From positions 188,731,706 to 188,795,705 of the forward strand of contig NC_134949.1 in the NCBI RefSeq assembly GCF_965638725.1: DNA of 64,000 nt, written 5' to 3'. Below, in pieces: positions 1-12,750 of the stretch. The position numbers and the translations under genes are program-made. This DNA comes from Aptenodytes patagonicus (lineage: Eukaryota; Chordata; Aves; Sphenisciformes; Spheniscidae). The notes beneath the pieces are model-generated. The model was not told the origin of the DNA and did no database searches. It was given only the letters and a program-made list of their open reading frames with translations. Within the stretch, counting starts at the first letter, position 1; every line of letters begins with the position of its first letter.

Positions 1-3000
1 TCTCCTCCCCAGCATCACCCCATTCTTACTAAAGGTCTGTATCTTCTGGGTAGTTGAACAGGAATGCACCTTCCTCTTCAATAGGCTGTTCCACTCATTA
101 CCGTTTGCTGTAGTTATATTAAATTTGCCCTTGTCTCTCCATTAGAATTGGAAAACTTGACAAACTAGAAGAAAAAAAAAAATTAGAGGAGAGCTCTACG
201 CCCTGGTGTACATCCAACGGAAAAACAACAATGAAAACAACAAAAACACAGAGCTCCCAGCTTGCACCCAACCCATTGACTCACAGCCATGCTGGCTGAA
301 ACTGAAGGTCAGATCCAAAGCTGCAAGGGTTAAACAGTAAGTAAGTAAAGTAAGTAAGATGAATTAATTGCCCAGCCATGCCAAAGGGCATGCTCAGGCA
401 GCAGCTGTTAGCAATAAAGAAGAGTAGATAGGCTTGATCAGCAGTCAGTCTCAAATGCTTCTAAATTAATTGGAGGTTTTCTGTGTTAGCTCAGGAATGG
501 CAATACCTATGATGAACCTGGAATGGGAATGTGTGATCATGCAATTCTCCTTCCTGGCATGATACTATAGCCTCCTCCTGTGGACAACTGCCAGTACCTA
601 GAGAGAGCTGTGAAGAGCTGGTAGCTCTTGATGATCCTGCTCTGGAAAGGATTTCCAAGGTAATGGCTCTCTGGAACCTCCCTTTTGTTTCTGGGGGAAG
701 GAGCCATATGCCATCCTCCTGACTCAACCCAGGACTGGCTTTTATTCTCTGCTGGTACTGTCCCAAACACAGCTTGCAAGTTAAGAGCCCCTTTTTGTTA
801 GCACAGGTGAATCTGACAAGACTCCATAAGAATCAGGGTAAGTTTTTTCATATAAATATGGAGTTCACACATAGCAAAAGGGGCCAGGGGAGAGAGAGAA
901 GCAGAAGAAAAGAATAAAGGATGGCAAGTAAGCAGGTACAAGCCCAGCACCAGGGACTGTGACTCCACTCACCACAGAACTTAAGAACAGGTGTAATCCT
1001 CACTTTATTCACATGAGAAAGTGAACCTGTCTCTCCCACGCACATACTCTCTTTCACACCGTTTCTTTTTTTTCTAATGCTCTCAGAAACTTCTACCTTT
1101 AGTCAGTCATCCTTACTGTAAGTCTCCTTAAATTGTAATTGCATCATCTCCCAGTTCTGGGGGACCCCTTTCTTACAGGAATTCCTGGGGATATGGCTCC
1201 TCTCTGTTGAAATTCTTTGTACATTCATGTTCATGTATTTTATTTTCTGTCAGATTAGACTCTGAATTTATGAATACTGTGATCTGTGTGTGTGTCACGT
1301 TGGGAATTTGGATCTTAGCCTGCGCACTTGCCACCCTCAACCTTAGAGATCCCAAATGTCTAGGCACCATTTGAACTAATTTCCCCAGTTTCTTTTTTTC
1401 ACTCTCTCAGTGTACATGTGACCCTTAGTCACATGCAAAAGCCCTACACGTAACAAAACAACACACTACTGAAGCCACCAATACTGTATAAATCCGGGTG
1501 GTTTCAAACTAGTATAGCTGCATGGAGAAAATGCAAAATTACTGTAGTACTTTCATGAAATGTATATATTATTTGATTTTCCCTGCTGTATTTTGCATTG
1601 TTATCTACAATAGCTGCAGGGGTGAACAGCTTTGCTGCAAGGTGTGTGGCCTAGTCCTTTGTGCAGTTGCCTCTATCAGGAAGAGACAATGTGTGCAAGG
1701 AGCTACTTTGGAGAGGTGATACGGAGCAGCAATTAAGCCATTAATATGTAGGAACACTACTGAGCTAAAAAAACACCTTTCTGCAGGTCCTCTCCTGTTC
1801 TTGAGAAGAGAGCACAGAAGTTATTCCCATGAACGCGCTGACATTTTGAGCCAAAGAGTGAAAGCAAGCATTAGTTGTGATAAGCATAGTACTGCCTGGG
1901 GCAAAGGAAACAAAATCATGTATGTCTGTGGTACCTTAAGCAGCAGAGTGATCAAAATGCATCTGTACATCTTGATTTTCTGTTCTAACTGAAGAACTCT
2001 ATATACTGTGTTCCCCAGACTAACAAGTATTGCCATGTGCAGATTTATATACCGGCTGGTTGCCTTGCTCCCAAGACAGTTGTGTTTCTGAAAAGAAAGC
2101 AAATTATCTGGTAGGGGAAAACCCTGGTGAGAAAGAGAGGAGCTGAAGTTGAGCTCCATTTCATGGCAGTGGAGCTGCTACGGCCACTTTGCAGAGCAGA
2201 AGACTACGCCTAGAGCTGAAAAGAGTACGCTGCTAGAGGTACTAATTAAATGTCTGGAAACTCATAGCAATTTGTGATAGTCACATTAATACAATCAACT
2301 TAACAAATCTTCTCTTACGATTACTCAGTTCCATTTGCATGACTTGGTTCTAACTCTAAAATTTATTAAATTCTCTCCCTTTGAATGCAGACAAAACAGG
2401 CAAATTAAATAGAAGATAAGGTTTTCCCTGCAATACAAAAGAAAATTTGAACAGAGAAACAACTTTTAGATGAAAACAAGAGAGACGATGGGAAAAGCAG
2501 TCCTTTGCTGTTGAACTTCACTCTATTTTATAAACCAATAAAAATACAGATTAATAGATTCCTTGTGCAATAAAAATGGAAATAAGACAGATATATTTTT
2601 CTCCTTGCAACCCATTTAACCAGAAAATTCTACACTGTTCTGCAAGAAGTACCTTCTCTCTGAGGACAGAAAGAGAAGGAACGTAGAGAAAGGCAAAATT
2701 TTGTGTAACAGAAAACCAGCAAATTATCCAAACTCTATATGGTTCCTGGAACTAATAATATCAAAGAAAGATAAACATACTGTTGGAGTAAGAGGTACTG
2801 CTCTATTACTAGAAAAGACCTAGATCACTAGAAAAATGATCTTAAAAACAGGATTGATAAAGCAACTAGCAATTACATTGGACTACACTTCCTTTATATC
2901 ACTTCACAAATAGAATCAGTGTTTAAAGAAAAAAAACAAGGAAAATAAAATGTTCTATGAGAATACATAATGACCACTCAAACTGAGACTCTAAAGTGGT

Positions 3001-6000
3001 ATTATACACCTCAGCTGGACATAAAGACATTCCATCACAAGTATTTATTCACCATTTTGTCCATTATTGCCTGCAACTACAGTCTTGCCTTTCACAGTAA
3101 GGTACATCACTTTAAGAGGTTAAACCATGCTGGAAAGTCATCTTAGTTTTCAGGCTAACAACAGGCCCAGTGACAGGAACATGGGGAGTGGGAAGCAGAA
3201 AATTCACAGAAACCTCTTGTAAGACCCACTTCGTGGACATCCACCAGGACATTCTGCTCCACAACAGAAATGGCCAGGAAATGTATGGCCTCCAAATGCC
3301 ACCCACCTGGGAGTTCCCATGGTTAGGTCTGCACCAGCAGCAGAAGTCACAAACCACCACACGCTTCTAGCGTCCCTGGCTGGACAGTCAATGTAAACCA
3401 CATTGCTAGAGCTTCTTCTACCTGGAAATTCACAGAATTCTATTTTAAAATTTGGAGATCTTCACTCAGGTTATGATAGATTTACCTGTGAAAATCCAAG
3501 CTCATCTCCCAAAACTTACACACCCTACAATCAATCACCTCCATGTGGATGCTTTGAGGAATGTTTCTTTGTTGTCAGAAAGATCTAAAACACTGGCTTG
3601 CACTCTTAATTTTCCCTCCCTAGGATGGGAGGCAGGGAGGAAGAAGGGATGGCCCTCCAGGTAGCCATGCAGTCATGCTCTGTAGTCCCGCAATTCCAAC
3701 TCACCTTTGCAAACAAACTGTTAAATTTGCTTACTAAATGCAGGTCTGTTAATCAACAGCAATCTGCTTATTAATGACAACAAAGGATACAAAATTTCCA
3801 TGAAAATAAAAGGTTGAAATCAAAACCAATTAAAAAAGACAACTACTGTATTTTAAGTGATGCAGTGGGGACAATTACTATGTTTAGATAAACCATAAAC
3901 ATAGACTACAAGGATTTGGGAGGAGTTTTCTAATACAGCAACAGACACAAGCCTACTAAGGTCACAGATCGAACCGTGAGCATCACTGGTTAAAATATAA
4001 CACAGTGCAATTTTAGCCAGCGTGGACAGAGGTGTGACATATTGCATTTATTAATGAAGACAAACATAACTGAAATTGGAAGTAAATCTAGTTGGGTTTT
4101 TTTCATGTTTTTGTACCTCCCATTTCAAAAAAGCTTGCTCTTTTCAAAAAAGTCAGATGCTTTTACAGAAAGCCATTACAGACACATAACATGAGGTGAA
4201 AAGGAAATTGCAGTTGTCAGACATGTTCCTCTCCATCATTATAGGTAGCATCTGCTTGAAATTATCCCTAATGAACAAGCTGTATTCTTAAATTTCTGCA
4301 CAATCTGAACAACTTTGATTTAGACATTTTTCATTCAGAACTGGAGGGATTCAGTTTGAAAGACTGCCTGGATGTTTCTCAAAGTAATTACCAGAGAATC
4401 ACAAAACTCTGTCAAGAGGTGCTAAAAATCCAAGTAATCAACATAAACACTTTGAAGAACACATATCAGAGACAGAGGCTTAGATATCCTTAATGTGAAT
4501 ATCACTGAAGAATTAAGATCCAGTTTTCTTCTTACATGCAGCTTCAATGGTATTCATTATGCAGCATTCAAGTGCTCTATAACAAGGAATTTTAGGTCTG
4601 GATCCCTCAAAGGGATCCAGGATTACAATAAATTTTTGGGTTATGAAATCTTCCAAGGTAATAGGGAATGATTAAGCATTTATAAAATGGAGCTTTGCTG
4701 AAGAAGATTCCAAATAATAAAACCTTAACCATGTGAGGAAAATAATTCATGCAACCTGTAAAAGACACTGCGGTTAGCTTAACTCAGCTGTTTCAGGGGT
4801 GTTAATAGGAACAGGCAAGATTCCTTTCCAGTTCCTGGAAACCATATTTTTTGGCAGTAGGGAATGCATACACAAACACATATGTTTAGTCCCCTCAGCT
4901 ATTTATAATTATTCTAGTCTTTAATACGTACTGACAGAGAATGGTTATTGAGAACTAGGATGAGCAATATTTTCTCAATTTCCCCTGTATCTCAGGGGGG
5001 AAAAAATAAAGGAATTTTGTATGTTTAGATTAAGCACTTCCTAATTAAATATTTTAAAAGAAATTGTCGTACAGTGCTTCTCCTCATATGAACAGTAATT
5101 TTGAATATTATTTTGTAAGTAAAATATTGAAGATAAACTTATAAACTACAAAAATATTTACTTAGTGAATCTGTCTGCATTCATAATCAGTGACATCTTT
5201 TCACAGTGTTTTGAGCACAGCACAAACAGAAAGCTCATTTCAAATGTTTTATTAGAACATACATTTTAAAAACCACAAAGGCGAGGAGGAGCCAACAAAA
5301 GGACAATGCAGGAATTTTTTTTTTTTTTAGGAAAAAAGTTATCTACTTGTTACTGCATCACTGAAAAGTGAGCTTTGAGCTAATCCAGCTCAACATACAA
5401 ATTCCATGAGCTTCCTGTCATTCAAGCTGACCGTTCTTAAGTTGAGGACTACAAAAGCTATTTAGATTTCCTTTCAGAATCAAGCCCTATTTTACTATAC
5501 AAATAAGAAAATTTCTAATTAGTGTTTCTGTATATCCTGGACAGACTTGTGTTTCTGCTACTTTTAACAGATTTAAGCCTGAAATTTAGGGATATCAGCA
5601 TGCAGAGAAATCTTGTTCCCTAGAAAAAGAAAAGTGTCACATTAAACCATAGTGAATATCAGAATTACTGTAACAGAGAAGCCACAATTCAAAACAAAGG
5701 TATCAAACCAGAGCAAAAATAATGTTAAAACTGATGCTAAAACCCAAAACAATTAAATATTATTTCTGAAAGCAACAATTTTTATTCTCATGTAAGAAGT
5801 GACGATTTCAACAATATATTTGCAGAGTTTTTAAACTGTTTTTGACATAGATGTTTATTTGCAATTGTGACATTCTTTTTTAGTATGTTTCTATATTGCA
5901 TCATATAGCCTTCGAATACAGTAATTGTTTCCTGCACTATAAAAAAATGTCTTTAGTACATTGACACAGTGTTCTAGGTATTCAAAACTCTGTTCTGTTT

Positions 6001-8930
6001 GTAGAGGTTTAAAACATTTTTCTAGTGTAAAAGTTAATCCTCAGATCTAGTTAGAAGAAATGCAGTTCTGCATAGTTTTAAAAGAGCACTTAAACCCATT
6101 AAGGCAAATCTGGATTCCTGTAAAATGACTGAGAAAAATGCAAAAGTGGGCAAAGGTAACGTACAGAAGTAGGGTAGCAAATAAAGAATATGCGGAGCAC
6201 AGAGAGATGAATGACATTTCAGGTCTGGCTGCTCTAGATTTACCATTAATTGCTATAATAAAAGTAGCAGCAGTTTCTCTATTTTCTCTCTCAGTTAGAA
6301 AATGAGTGAAGTACAGCCAGCATTCACTCCTACTTGTTGCCAGGTTATACCCTAATTGCAATGGAAAACCATAAGAATTACCGGGTAAAAGGCTTATTGA
6401 TTACAATAGGCTCTTTTAGCTGCAGGATTGTTTGCCTGTGTAGAAAAATTTTAAAAAAAGTCATACTAGGTTAGTACAATCCACACTATGAAACACAGCG
6501 TGGGTGGGACAAGACAGATGGAAGGAGGTCAGCTATTCTTAGACTGCTGTCACTATATAGCCAAAATTATGCGGGGTGAAGCACGGGCAGAATTTTCACT
6601 GGAGAAAGGTTGCATGGATTACTTTGTTTACACAGTAAGGAGGAAAAAGGGAGAGATTACGATTTTCATACACAGTCTCTGTATTGCAGAGTAGCACAGA
6701 CACTTGTCTTTCCACAGGGCAGGGGCAGTCATACCCACCGTCTGGTGGCAGGGTATCTTCTAGCACTTCCTGAAGCTGGTGAGCCAGCCCATTTCAAACA
6801 TCGCCCAACAAGCTCTCAAGAGCAGGTCCTTAGGCTCGTATGACAGACCACATGGACACATGACACAAGGACCTGAATAAAAATCATTCTGCTTTGGCTA
6901 TACTGGTACAGTCATAGTGGTTATACTACTGTAATCTGTTTCCATAAGGGAAAGGGAATGACCCTTTAAATGATCATAAATCTTTGCAACAGGAGGATTT
7001 CTACCAGTATAATTAGCTCAGGAAGGAAAAAGTATACCCTTACGTGATCTAGTCATTACACAGAGAACACATTTCAATGTATTCTAGGCCCAGGTTTAAC
7101 CTGTGGTAAGATATTTATAATAAACTATGTTCTATAAATAGCTCTTCTTTGAAAAGGTAAGCACTGCTAGGCCCCGAGGCACGCATTTCTCTAACAATGT
7201 AAATATTAAATGACAGGCCTTAGGTGAATGAACAATGATCTTAATCAACCACACTCAATGAACCACAGCATTATAATTTGATCTTGTTCATTACTTATTA
7301 CTTGGCATTAGATAAATTGGAAGTACTTTTTGAATTTGCCAAGCACAGCTGAGGTCTCTCCTCCATAACTCCTTCAATTAATCACATAGAGATGTTGACT
7401 TTTATATCATATTTTGGGTTATTTATATTACAGCATATCATAGCTCATAATAAATGAACTCACAGTATAAATCTCTATGCAAAGGAAAGTTTAAAATATG
7501 CTAACAACTTTCATATTTGGTACATTCGACTAAGCAGCTGGAGGAACTGGACTGAAAAAGGCTCAATAAACGTAGACTCTTAAAATTTAGTCTTGCATAA
7601 ATCCTCAGGTGTTGCTTTAATTCTGCAGTCCACAGGCAAATATAGAGGAAGAAACGTACTTAGAGTGATGTAGCAAGCTAATAAAAAATAGGATATTCCA
7701 ATCTTTCAGATTACTCTGTGACCAGCGCAGTCTATTCCAAGTTTTATGGGATAAACAGATATATGTTACAGATCCTGCTAGTAACTGCTAGCAATAAAAC
7801 GTACCCATTGAGAGCAAGTCCTGGAGGAAAAAGAGCATTTATTTTTCATTAAACGTGCACTTCAGGATATGCCTACCCTTACAATCTGTACAGTTCCAAA
7901 TTTCTTTGGAGGCAGTTTGGAGACCATACCAGGACCTCCCTGTTCCTCAGGTCCTGCTGCTGGGAATAGACACATTAGTCCAGCTTCTCTGTTGCCAAGT
8001 CGATGCTCATCAGACTTTGTTAATCTTGTGCCCAAGGCTAGCCCTGCTCCTGACATTGTCCAAGACACTCATTTCTATTCCACACTGGAAACACAAGTAG
8101 CTAGCACAGAGATTTTACTCTGACAGCATTAGACTACTTTGCTTCTGGGTCCTACCATATCACATAATGTATCGCCGTCAGCAGATGACTTCCCTGCCCT
8201 ACTTCAAAGCATTCCAAACAGAATATTTAAGATAAAAAAAGTTGCTTCATACTGGTAATCTCAACAACATAATAAGCAACCTCTTCTTCCTCAGGCTCAG
8301 TTACTACTGTTTGAGTTTGTGTGTCAGGCGTGCTCAACTCTTCACCTGTCTTTCTATTCAGGGTGGAGTTTAACAACCAGTCAGGTCAACACCTTGTCAA
8401 AAAACATCAGCAGGCTGACACAAAACTCCAATATCTGCTAGCAGAGCATGGTTTTGTTCTGTTGAGCAACAATCATCCGGCATACAAGGAGTATGAGTAG
8501 AAATATTTTAGAAACACATCAGAGCAAATTCATAGTAGCAGCATTAGATCAGCCAGGCTTAGAGATTGTACAATCCAAGTCACTGTTTATATCACAATTA
8601 TATTCTTATCTTTGCTCTCTTTAAACTATTTTTTAAATAGCCTATTTTTGGATCTTCCTAATATTTTACAAGGAGATGAGACATTGTAACATGGAAAAAA
8701 ATGCATAGAACTTGTAAATAACACATGGTATGCTGTAGTAACAGGTACTCCCTGCCATATAGTCTTACTCCAAATTCTTCTTACTGAGCAAAGGTTTCAC
8801 TTGTCTTCTGAAGCACAGATCATTACTGTGCTTCGGTCATTACATCATGACGAGCCCCCAGTTACTTAAATAATTATGTCTTGTTATTACCAACTAAGCT
8901 TTGTCCTACCAATGTTCCTTTGCGATCTAT
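1..8930. other. Intergenic DNA, no supported gene
   Basis: AT-rich sequence with only short open frames that lack family motifs, credible splice context or repeat similarity that I can recognise. A somewhat GC-richer patch near 7860-8120 and another near 3120-3400 are open on both strands, but neither gives a recognisable protein. No LTR or CR1 of the families present elsewhere in the window was seen here. It forms the left flank of the endogenous retrovirus. Old diverged repeats could be missed by eye. Confidence 0.6.
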
Positions 8931-8935
8931 GGTGA

Positions 8936-9444
8936 TGTCCTGGTCTTGGCTCGGATAGAGTTAATTTCCTTCCTAGTAGCTGGTACAGTGCTGTGTTTTG
9001 GATTTAGGACCAGAACAATGTTGATAACACACCGATGTTTTAGTTGTTGCTAGGTAATGCTTACACTAGTCAAGGACTTTTCAGCTTCCCATGCTCTGCC
9101 GACTGAGAAGGCTGGAGGTGCACAAGAAGCTGGGAGGGGGCACAGCCAGGACAGCTGACCCAAACTGGCCAAAGGGATATTCCATACCACGTGATGTCAT
9201 GCTCAGTGCATAAACTGGGGGAAAGCGGGTGATGAGCAATTGCATTGTGCATCACTTCCTTTGTATATTCTTTTATTATTGTTACTATTTTACTTTATTT
9301 CAATTATTAAACTGTTCTTATCTCAACCCACAAGTTTTCTCACTTTTACTCTTCCGACTCTCTCTCCCATCCCACTGGGGGGGGAGTGAAGAGTGAGCGA
9401 GTGGCTGTGTGGTGCTCAGTTGCCGACTGAGGTTAAACCATGAC
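8936..9444 (+). repeat. 5' LTR of the provirus
   Basis: Begins TGTCCTGG and ends CCATGACA, the short TG...CA inverted ends of LTRs. It carries CATAAA near 9210 where related copies have a TATA-like box, and ATTAAA near 9306 as a likely poly(A) signal just before the conserved CTTATCTCAACCCAC stretch. It matches the inverted LTR at 15221-15782 and three solo LTRs in the window. Relative to the inverted LTR it lacks a GC-rich block of about 50 bp near 9223. It shares variants GGACCAG, CACCGATG and TAATG with the inverted LTR but not with the solo LTRs. Confidence 0.92.
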
Positions 9445-9475
9445 AGTCCTTTTTAGCGCCCAACGTGGCACTCGA
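9445..9475 (+). other. Primer-binding-site region
   Basis: The segment directly after the 5' LTR reads GTCCTTTT, then TAGCGCCCAACGTGGCAC. Retroviral minus-strand synthesis starts from a tRNA paired just 3' of the LTR, and such sites normally begin with TGG. Here the second base is A (TAGC), whereas the leader fragment attached to the inverted LTR (minus strand, 15220-15210) reads GTCCTTTTGGC and so keeps TGGC. The tRNA used cannot be named safely from this decayed copy. Confidence 0.6.
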
Positions 9476-9547
9476 AGGGTTTGAGATAAAAACAGATTAA
9501 CCAGAGTGCATTAAGGAATTTATATCTGTTAACAGCTGCAGGTCACA

Positions 9548-9886
9548 ATGTTGGTTTATCTGTTCTCGATATTGGTTTGTCTGATCTGCATCATGCTCTT
9601 TTTTTTACTGTACATGTTAGAGATTGGTGGCGTTTGCAGTTTGCTGTGGTCTGCAGTGATTAGTGATGTTTTGCTTGGGAGGTTTGTTATTAAAACACTG
9701 GCCTTGAGCTTAATTTGGTATTTGAGCTTTATACTGAAGCCATTACTGTACTTCGGGTACCACTTTGTGGAGACAATTAGCAATTACAGCCCTTCCTCTG
9801 AGAGGTTTTTTATGGAGGAAATACAGAATGGCAGTGACACTACCTTCTTCTATGATGTTTTCTCCTTCATTACAGTAACTTTTTAG
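9548..9886 (+). CDS. Hydrophobic leader ORF of the retroelement (112 aa), function unknown
   Basis: An ATG-initiated, uninterrupted 112-residue frame in the leader between the primer site and gag. Residues about 3-24 are almost wholly hydrophobic (start MLVYLFSILVCLICIML). Two further apolar stretches at roughly 28-45 and 48-72 suggest two to three membrane spans, followed by a short polar, acidic tail (around SSERFFMEEIQNGSD). It is intact while gag and pol around it carry several stops. No family was recognised. It could be a genuine accessory frame of this retroelement lineage or a chance frame in T-rich sequence, since thymine-rich DNA readily encodes hydrophobic residues. An antisense frame (9783-9556) is probably its shadow. 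Confidence 0.4.
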   Translation: MLVYLFSILVCLICIMLFFLLYMLEIGGVCSLLWSAVISDVLLGRFVIKTLALSLIWYLSFILKPLLYFGYHFVETISNYSPSSERFFMEEIQNGSDTTFFYDVFSFITVTF

Positions 9887-9925
9887 TATTTTGAACATCC
9901 TTGGGTAGTTAAGATACTTCTATAG

Positions 9926-11550
9926 GTATCTCTTAGGAATATTGTTTCGGTTTTGTCTAAGGTTAATAAGCAATTTAAAAATATCATCCAGAGATCTGCC
10001 CCAAGGCTGAATAATTATGAGTGGTGGGGTGTGTGGGATAGCATGGGCAAGTACCTAGGCCAATGGGCACCCCCAGTGTTTTGGAACTTCACCCCTGAGC
10101 AAGTGCAGCATCCTGAAAAATTAGTAGAATATTTGGAAAAAGTATGCTGTCACCCTGGCAACGCCAGAGAGACACAGATCACTGCAACATGCTGGGGCCT
10201 GGTCCATGCCTACCGAGCCCTGTTCAACACTATTCAGTACCCTCAAAGGGAAGAGAAGGTCTCTGGATCTGATGATAAAACAGGCACTGCGGGCACTCCA
10301 ACCCTGGCGACACGCCCTGTGGCCACTCAGACCCTGGTGACACGCCTTGCGGCTGAGCCAAAGAACCAACCTGTGCCGGTATCAGTCACCCCTGTACACA
10401 AGAACTCTTCGAAGCAGAAGTCGGCTCGTTTAGTAAGGGAGGAAGAAGCTTCTTCTAAAACGGAGCCGGAGGAAGAAGTGGACAAGGCAGACTACCCTGG
10501 AGAAGGACTATCATGAGAGCAGGAGGAGGAGGGCCGGCCACTGCTCGGGGAGAAAGAAGAGGAAGAACTCATAAACGAGGCAGTGACCACCCGATCTCTA
10601 TCCCTGAGTGAGCTGCGAGATATACAAAAATATTTCAGCCGTCGTCCAGGTGAGCACATTGTCACCTGGCTGCTCCAATGCTGGGATAATGGGGCCAGTA
10701 GCCTGGAATTAGAGGCTAAAGAAGCCAAGCAGCTGGGATCCCTTTCCAGGGAAGGGGGCATTGACAAAGCAATTGGAAAAGGGACAGGAGTCCTCAGCCT
10801 TTGGGGATGACTCCTGTCAAGCGTGAAGGAAAGGTATCTCTTCAAGGAAGATGTCATATGTCACCCAGGCAAGTGGACCACCATGGAGAAGGGTATCCAG
10901 TACTTGAGGGAATTAGCTGTGCTGGAGGTGATTATGGTGACCTGAGCAATGAACAACTATCCAAAGATCCAGACGAAGTCAAGTGCACACGACCCACATG
11001 GCAGTTTATAAGGAGCGCACCATCGTCATACGCCAATTCATTGGCAGTAATGACCTGGAAAGACGGAGAGGAACAAACGGTGGATTAATTGGCTGGCCAA
11101 CTCCGGCAATGTGAAGAAAGTCTTTCTTCCTCCATCGTCTCGGCTGTGGAGAAACTGTCCTGGAACGTCCAGCAACTCAAAGAGGATAGGTCCTACTCCC
11201 CACCTGTATGGACCAGTATCTCGGCTATTAGGAGTAAGCGTCCCTCTGCTCAAGGGAGAGAATATAAAGGGTACGCACCACAGGCCACCCCGGGGTTTTA
11301 CCTGCGTGACCACTGAGAGGACATGAGGAAGTGGGATGGGAAACCTACCTCAGCCCTAGAGGCATGGGTACGTGAATTGCAAGGGAAAACAATCACAAAA
11401 GAGGGTTCTTCCAGGAAAATTGCTGCTCCAGTTTCCAGTGGCCAGTTCCCCAGACAGAGTAGAAGGGCTGATTTTACTTCCAATCTTGATAAAGGGACTT
11501 TGGATTCACATTTACGAGAAGTGAGTAACAGATACTATGACCAGGACTAG
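9926..11550 (+). pseudogene. gag: Decayed gag of the ERV
   Basis: Structural polyprotein frame. It is open from 9926 in one frame but no ATG is present; the first usable codon for a related start is a TTG at 9953. An in-frame TGA at 10514 splits a glutamate-rich linker, and a second TGA at 10808 interrupts a capsid-like stretch containing HIVTWLLQCWDNGASSLELE. The frame then shifts near 10930-10945. TAA at 11086 and TGA at 11314 break the next part, which includes SYANSLAVMTWK and a helical stretch VSAVEKLSWNVQQLKED. The last segment ends RYYDQD followed by TAG at 11548-11550. No CCHC zinc knuckle is visible. Assignment to gag rests on position between the leader and the protease plus capsid-like composition. 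Confidence 0.75.
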
Positions 11551-12750
11551 AGGGGCCCTGCCTCCAGCCAGGGGGAGGAAAGGGACAACCGGGTTTACTG
11601 GACTGTGTGGATTCGGTGGCCTGGCACATCGGACCCACAGGAGTATAAGGCTCTAGTGGACACTGGTGCGCAGTGTACCCTAATGCCATCAAGCTATAGA
11701 GGGGCAGAACCCATCTGTATTTCTGGGGTGACGGGGGGATCCCAACAGCTAACTGTATTGGAGGCTGAAGTGAGCCTAACTGGGAATGAGTGGCAGAAGC
11801 ACCCCATTGTGGCTGGCCCAGAGGCTCCGTGCATCCTTGGCATAGGCTACCTCAGGAGAGGGTATTTCAAGGACCCAAAAGGGTACCGGTGGGCTTTTGG
11901 TATAGCTGCCTTGGAGACGGAGGAAATTAAACAGCTGTCCACCCTGCCCGGTCTTTCGGAAGACCCTTCTATTGTGGGGTTCCTGAAGGTCAAAGACCAA
12001 CAGGTGCCAATCGCCACCATAATGGTGCACCAGCGGCAATATCGCACCAACCGAGACTCCTTGATTCCCATCCATGAGCTGATTCGTCAACTGCAGAGCC
12101 AAGGAGTGATCAGCAAGACTCGCTCACCCTTTAACAGTCCCATATGGCCAGTGCGGAAGTCTAATGGAGAGCGGAGACTAACAGTAGACGATCGTGGCCT
12201 GAACCAAGTCACACCACTGCTGAGTACTGTCGTGCCAGACATGCTAGAACTTCAATACGAATTGGAGTCAAAGGCAGCCAAGTGGTATGCCACAACTGAT
12301 ATTGCTAATGCATTTTTCTCAATCCCTTTGGCAGCGGAGTGCAGGCCACAGTTTGCTTTCACTTGGAGGGGCATCCAGTACACCTGGAACCGACTGCCCC
12401 AGGGGTGGAAACACAGCCCCACCATTTGCCATGGACTGATCCAGACTGCACTGGAGCAGGGTGGAGCTCCAGAACACCTGCAATACATTGATGACATCAT
12501 CGTGTGGGGCAACACAGCAGGAGAAGTTTTTGAGAAAGGGAAGGAAATAGTCCAAATCCTGCTGAAGGCCGGTTTTGCCATAAAACAAAGTAAGGTCAAG
12601 GGACCTGCACAGGAGATCCAATTTTTAGGAATAAAATGGCAAGATGGACGTCGCCAGATCCCAGTGAATGTGATCAACAAAATAACAGCCATGTCTCCAC
12701 CAACTAGCAAAAAGGAAACACAAGCTTTCTTAGGCGTTGTGGGTTATTAG
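11551..12750 (+). pseudogene. pol: Protease and reverse transcriptase (first part of pol)
   Basis: Open for about 400 codons in the same frame as the end of gag, directly after the TAG at 11548. An aspartic-protease active site LVDTGAQCTL lies near 11653-11682. The reverse transcriptase follows with motif A TTDIANAFF (first metal-binding Asp), motif B LPQGW and motif C QYIDDIIVWG (YIDD box near 12484-12495). In a retroelement these domains mature the polyproteins and copy RNA into DNA. The frame is cut by TAG at 12748-12750 just after AFLGVVGY, inside the RT thumb/connection region. Without that stop the next frame is collinear. This is the best preserved part of the element. Confidence 0.9.

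Noticed and set aside
3112..3401. Tryptophan/cysteine-rich minus-strand frames and a plus-strand frame
   Set aside because: Three frames are open at once and none resembles a known family. No supporting splice or promoter signals.
7855..8123. Overlapping open frames of 68-84 codons on both strands
   Set aside because: Both strands are open over the same GC-richer patch, with no recognisable domain, splice context or repeat match. A compositional effect is the simpler reading.
12252..12710. 152-codon minus-strand frame
   Set aside because: Antisense shadow of the retroelement reverse transcriptase; no motifs of its own.
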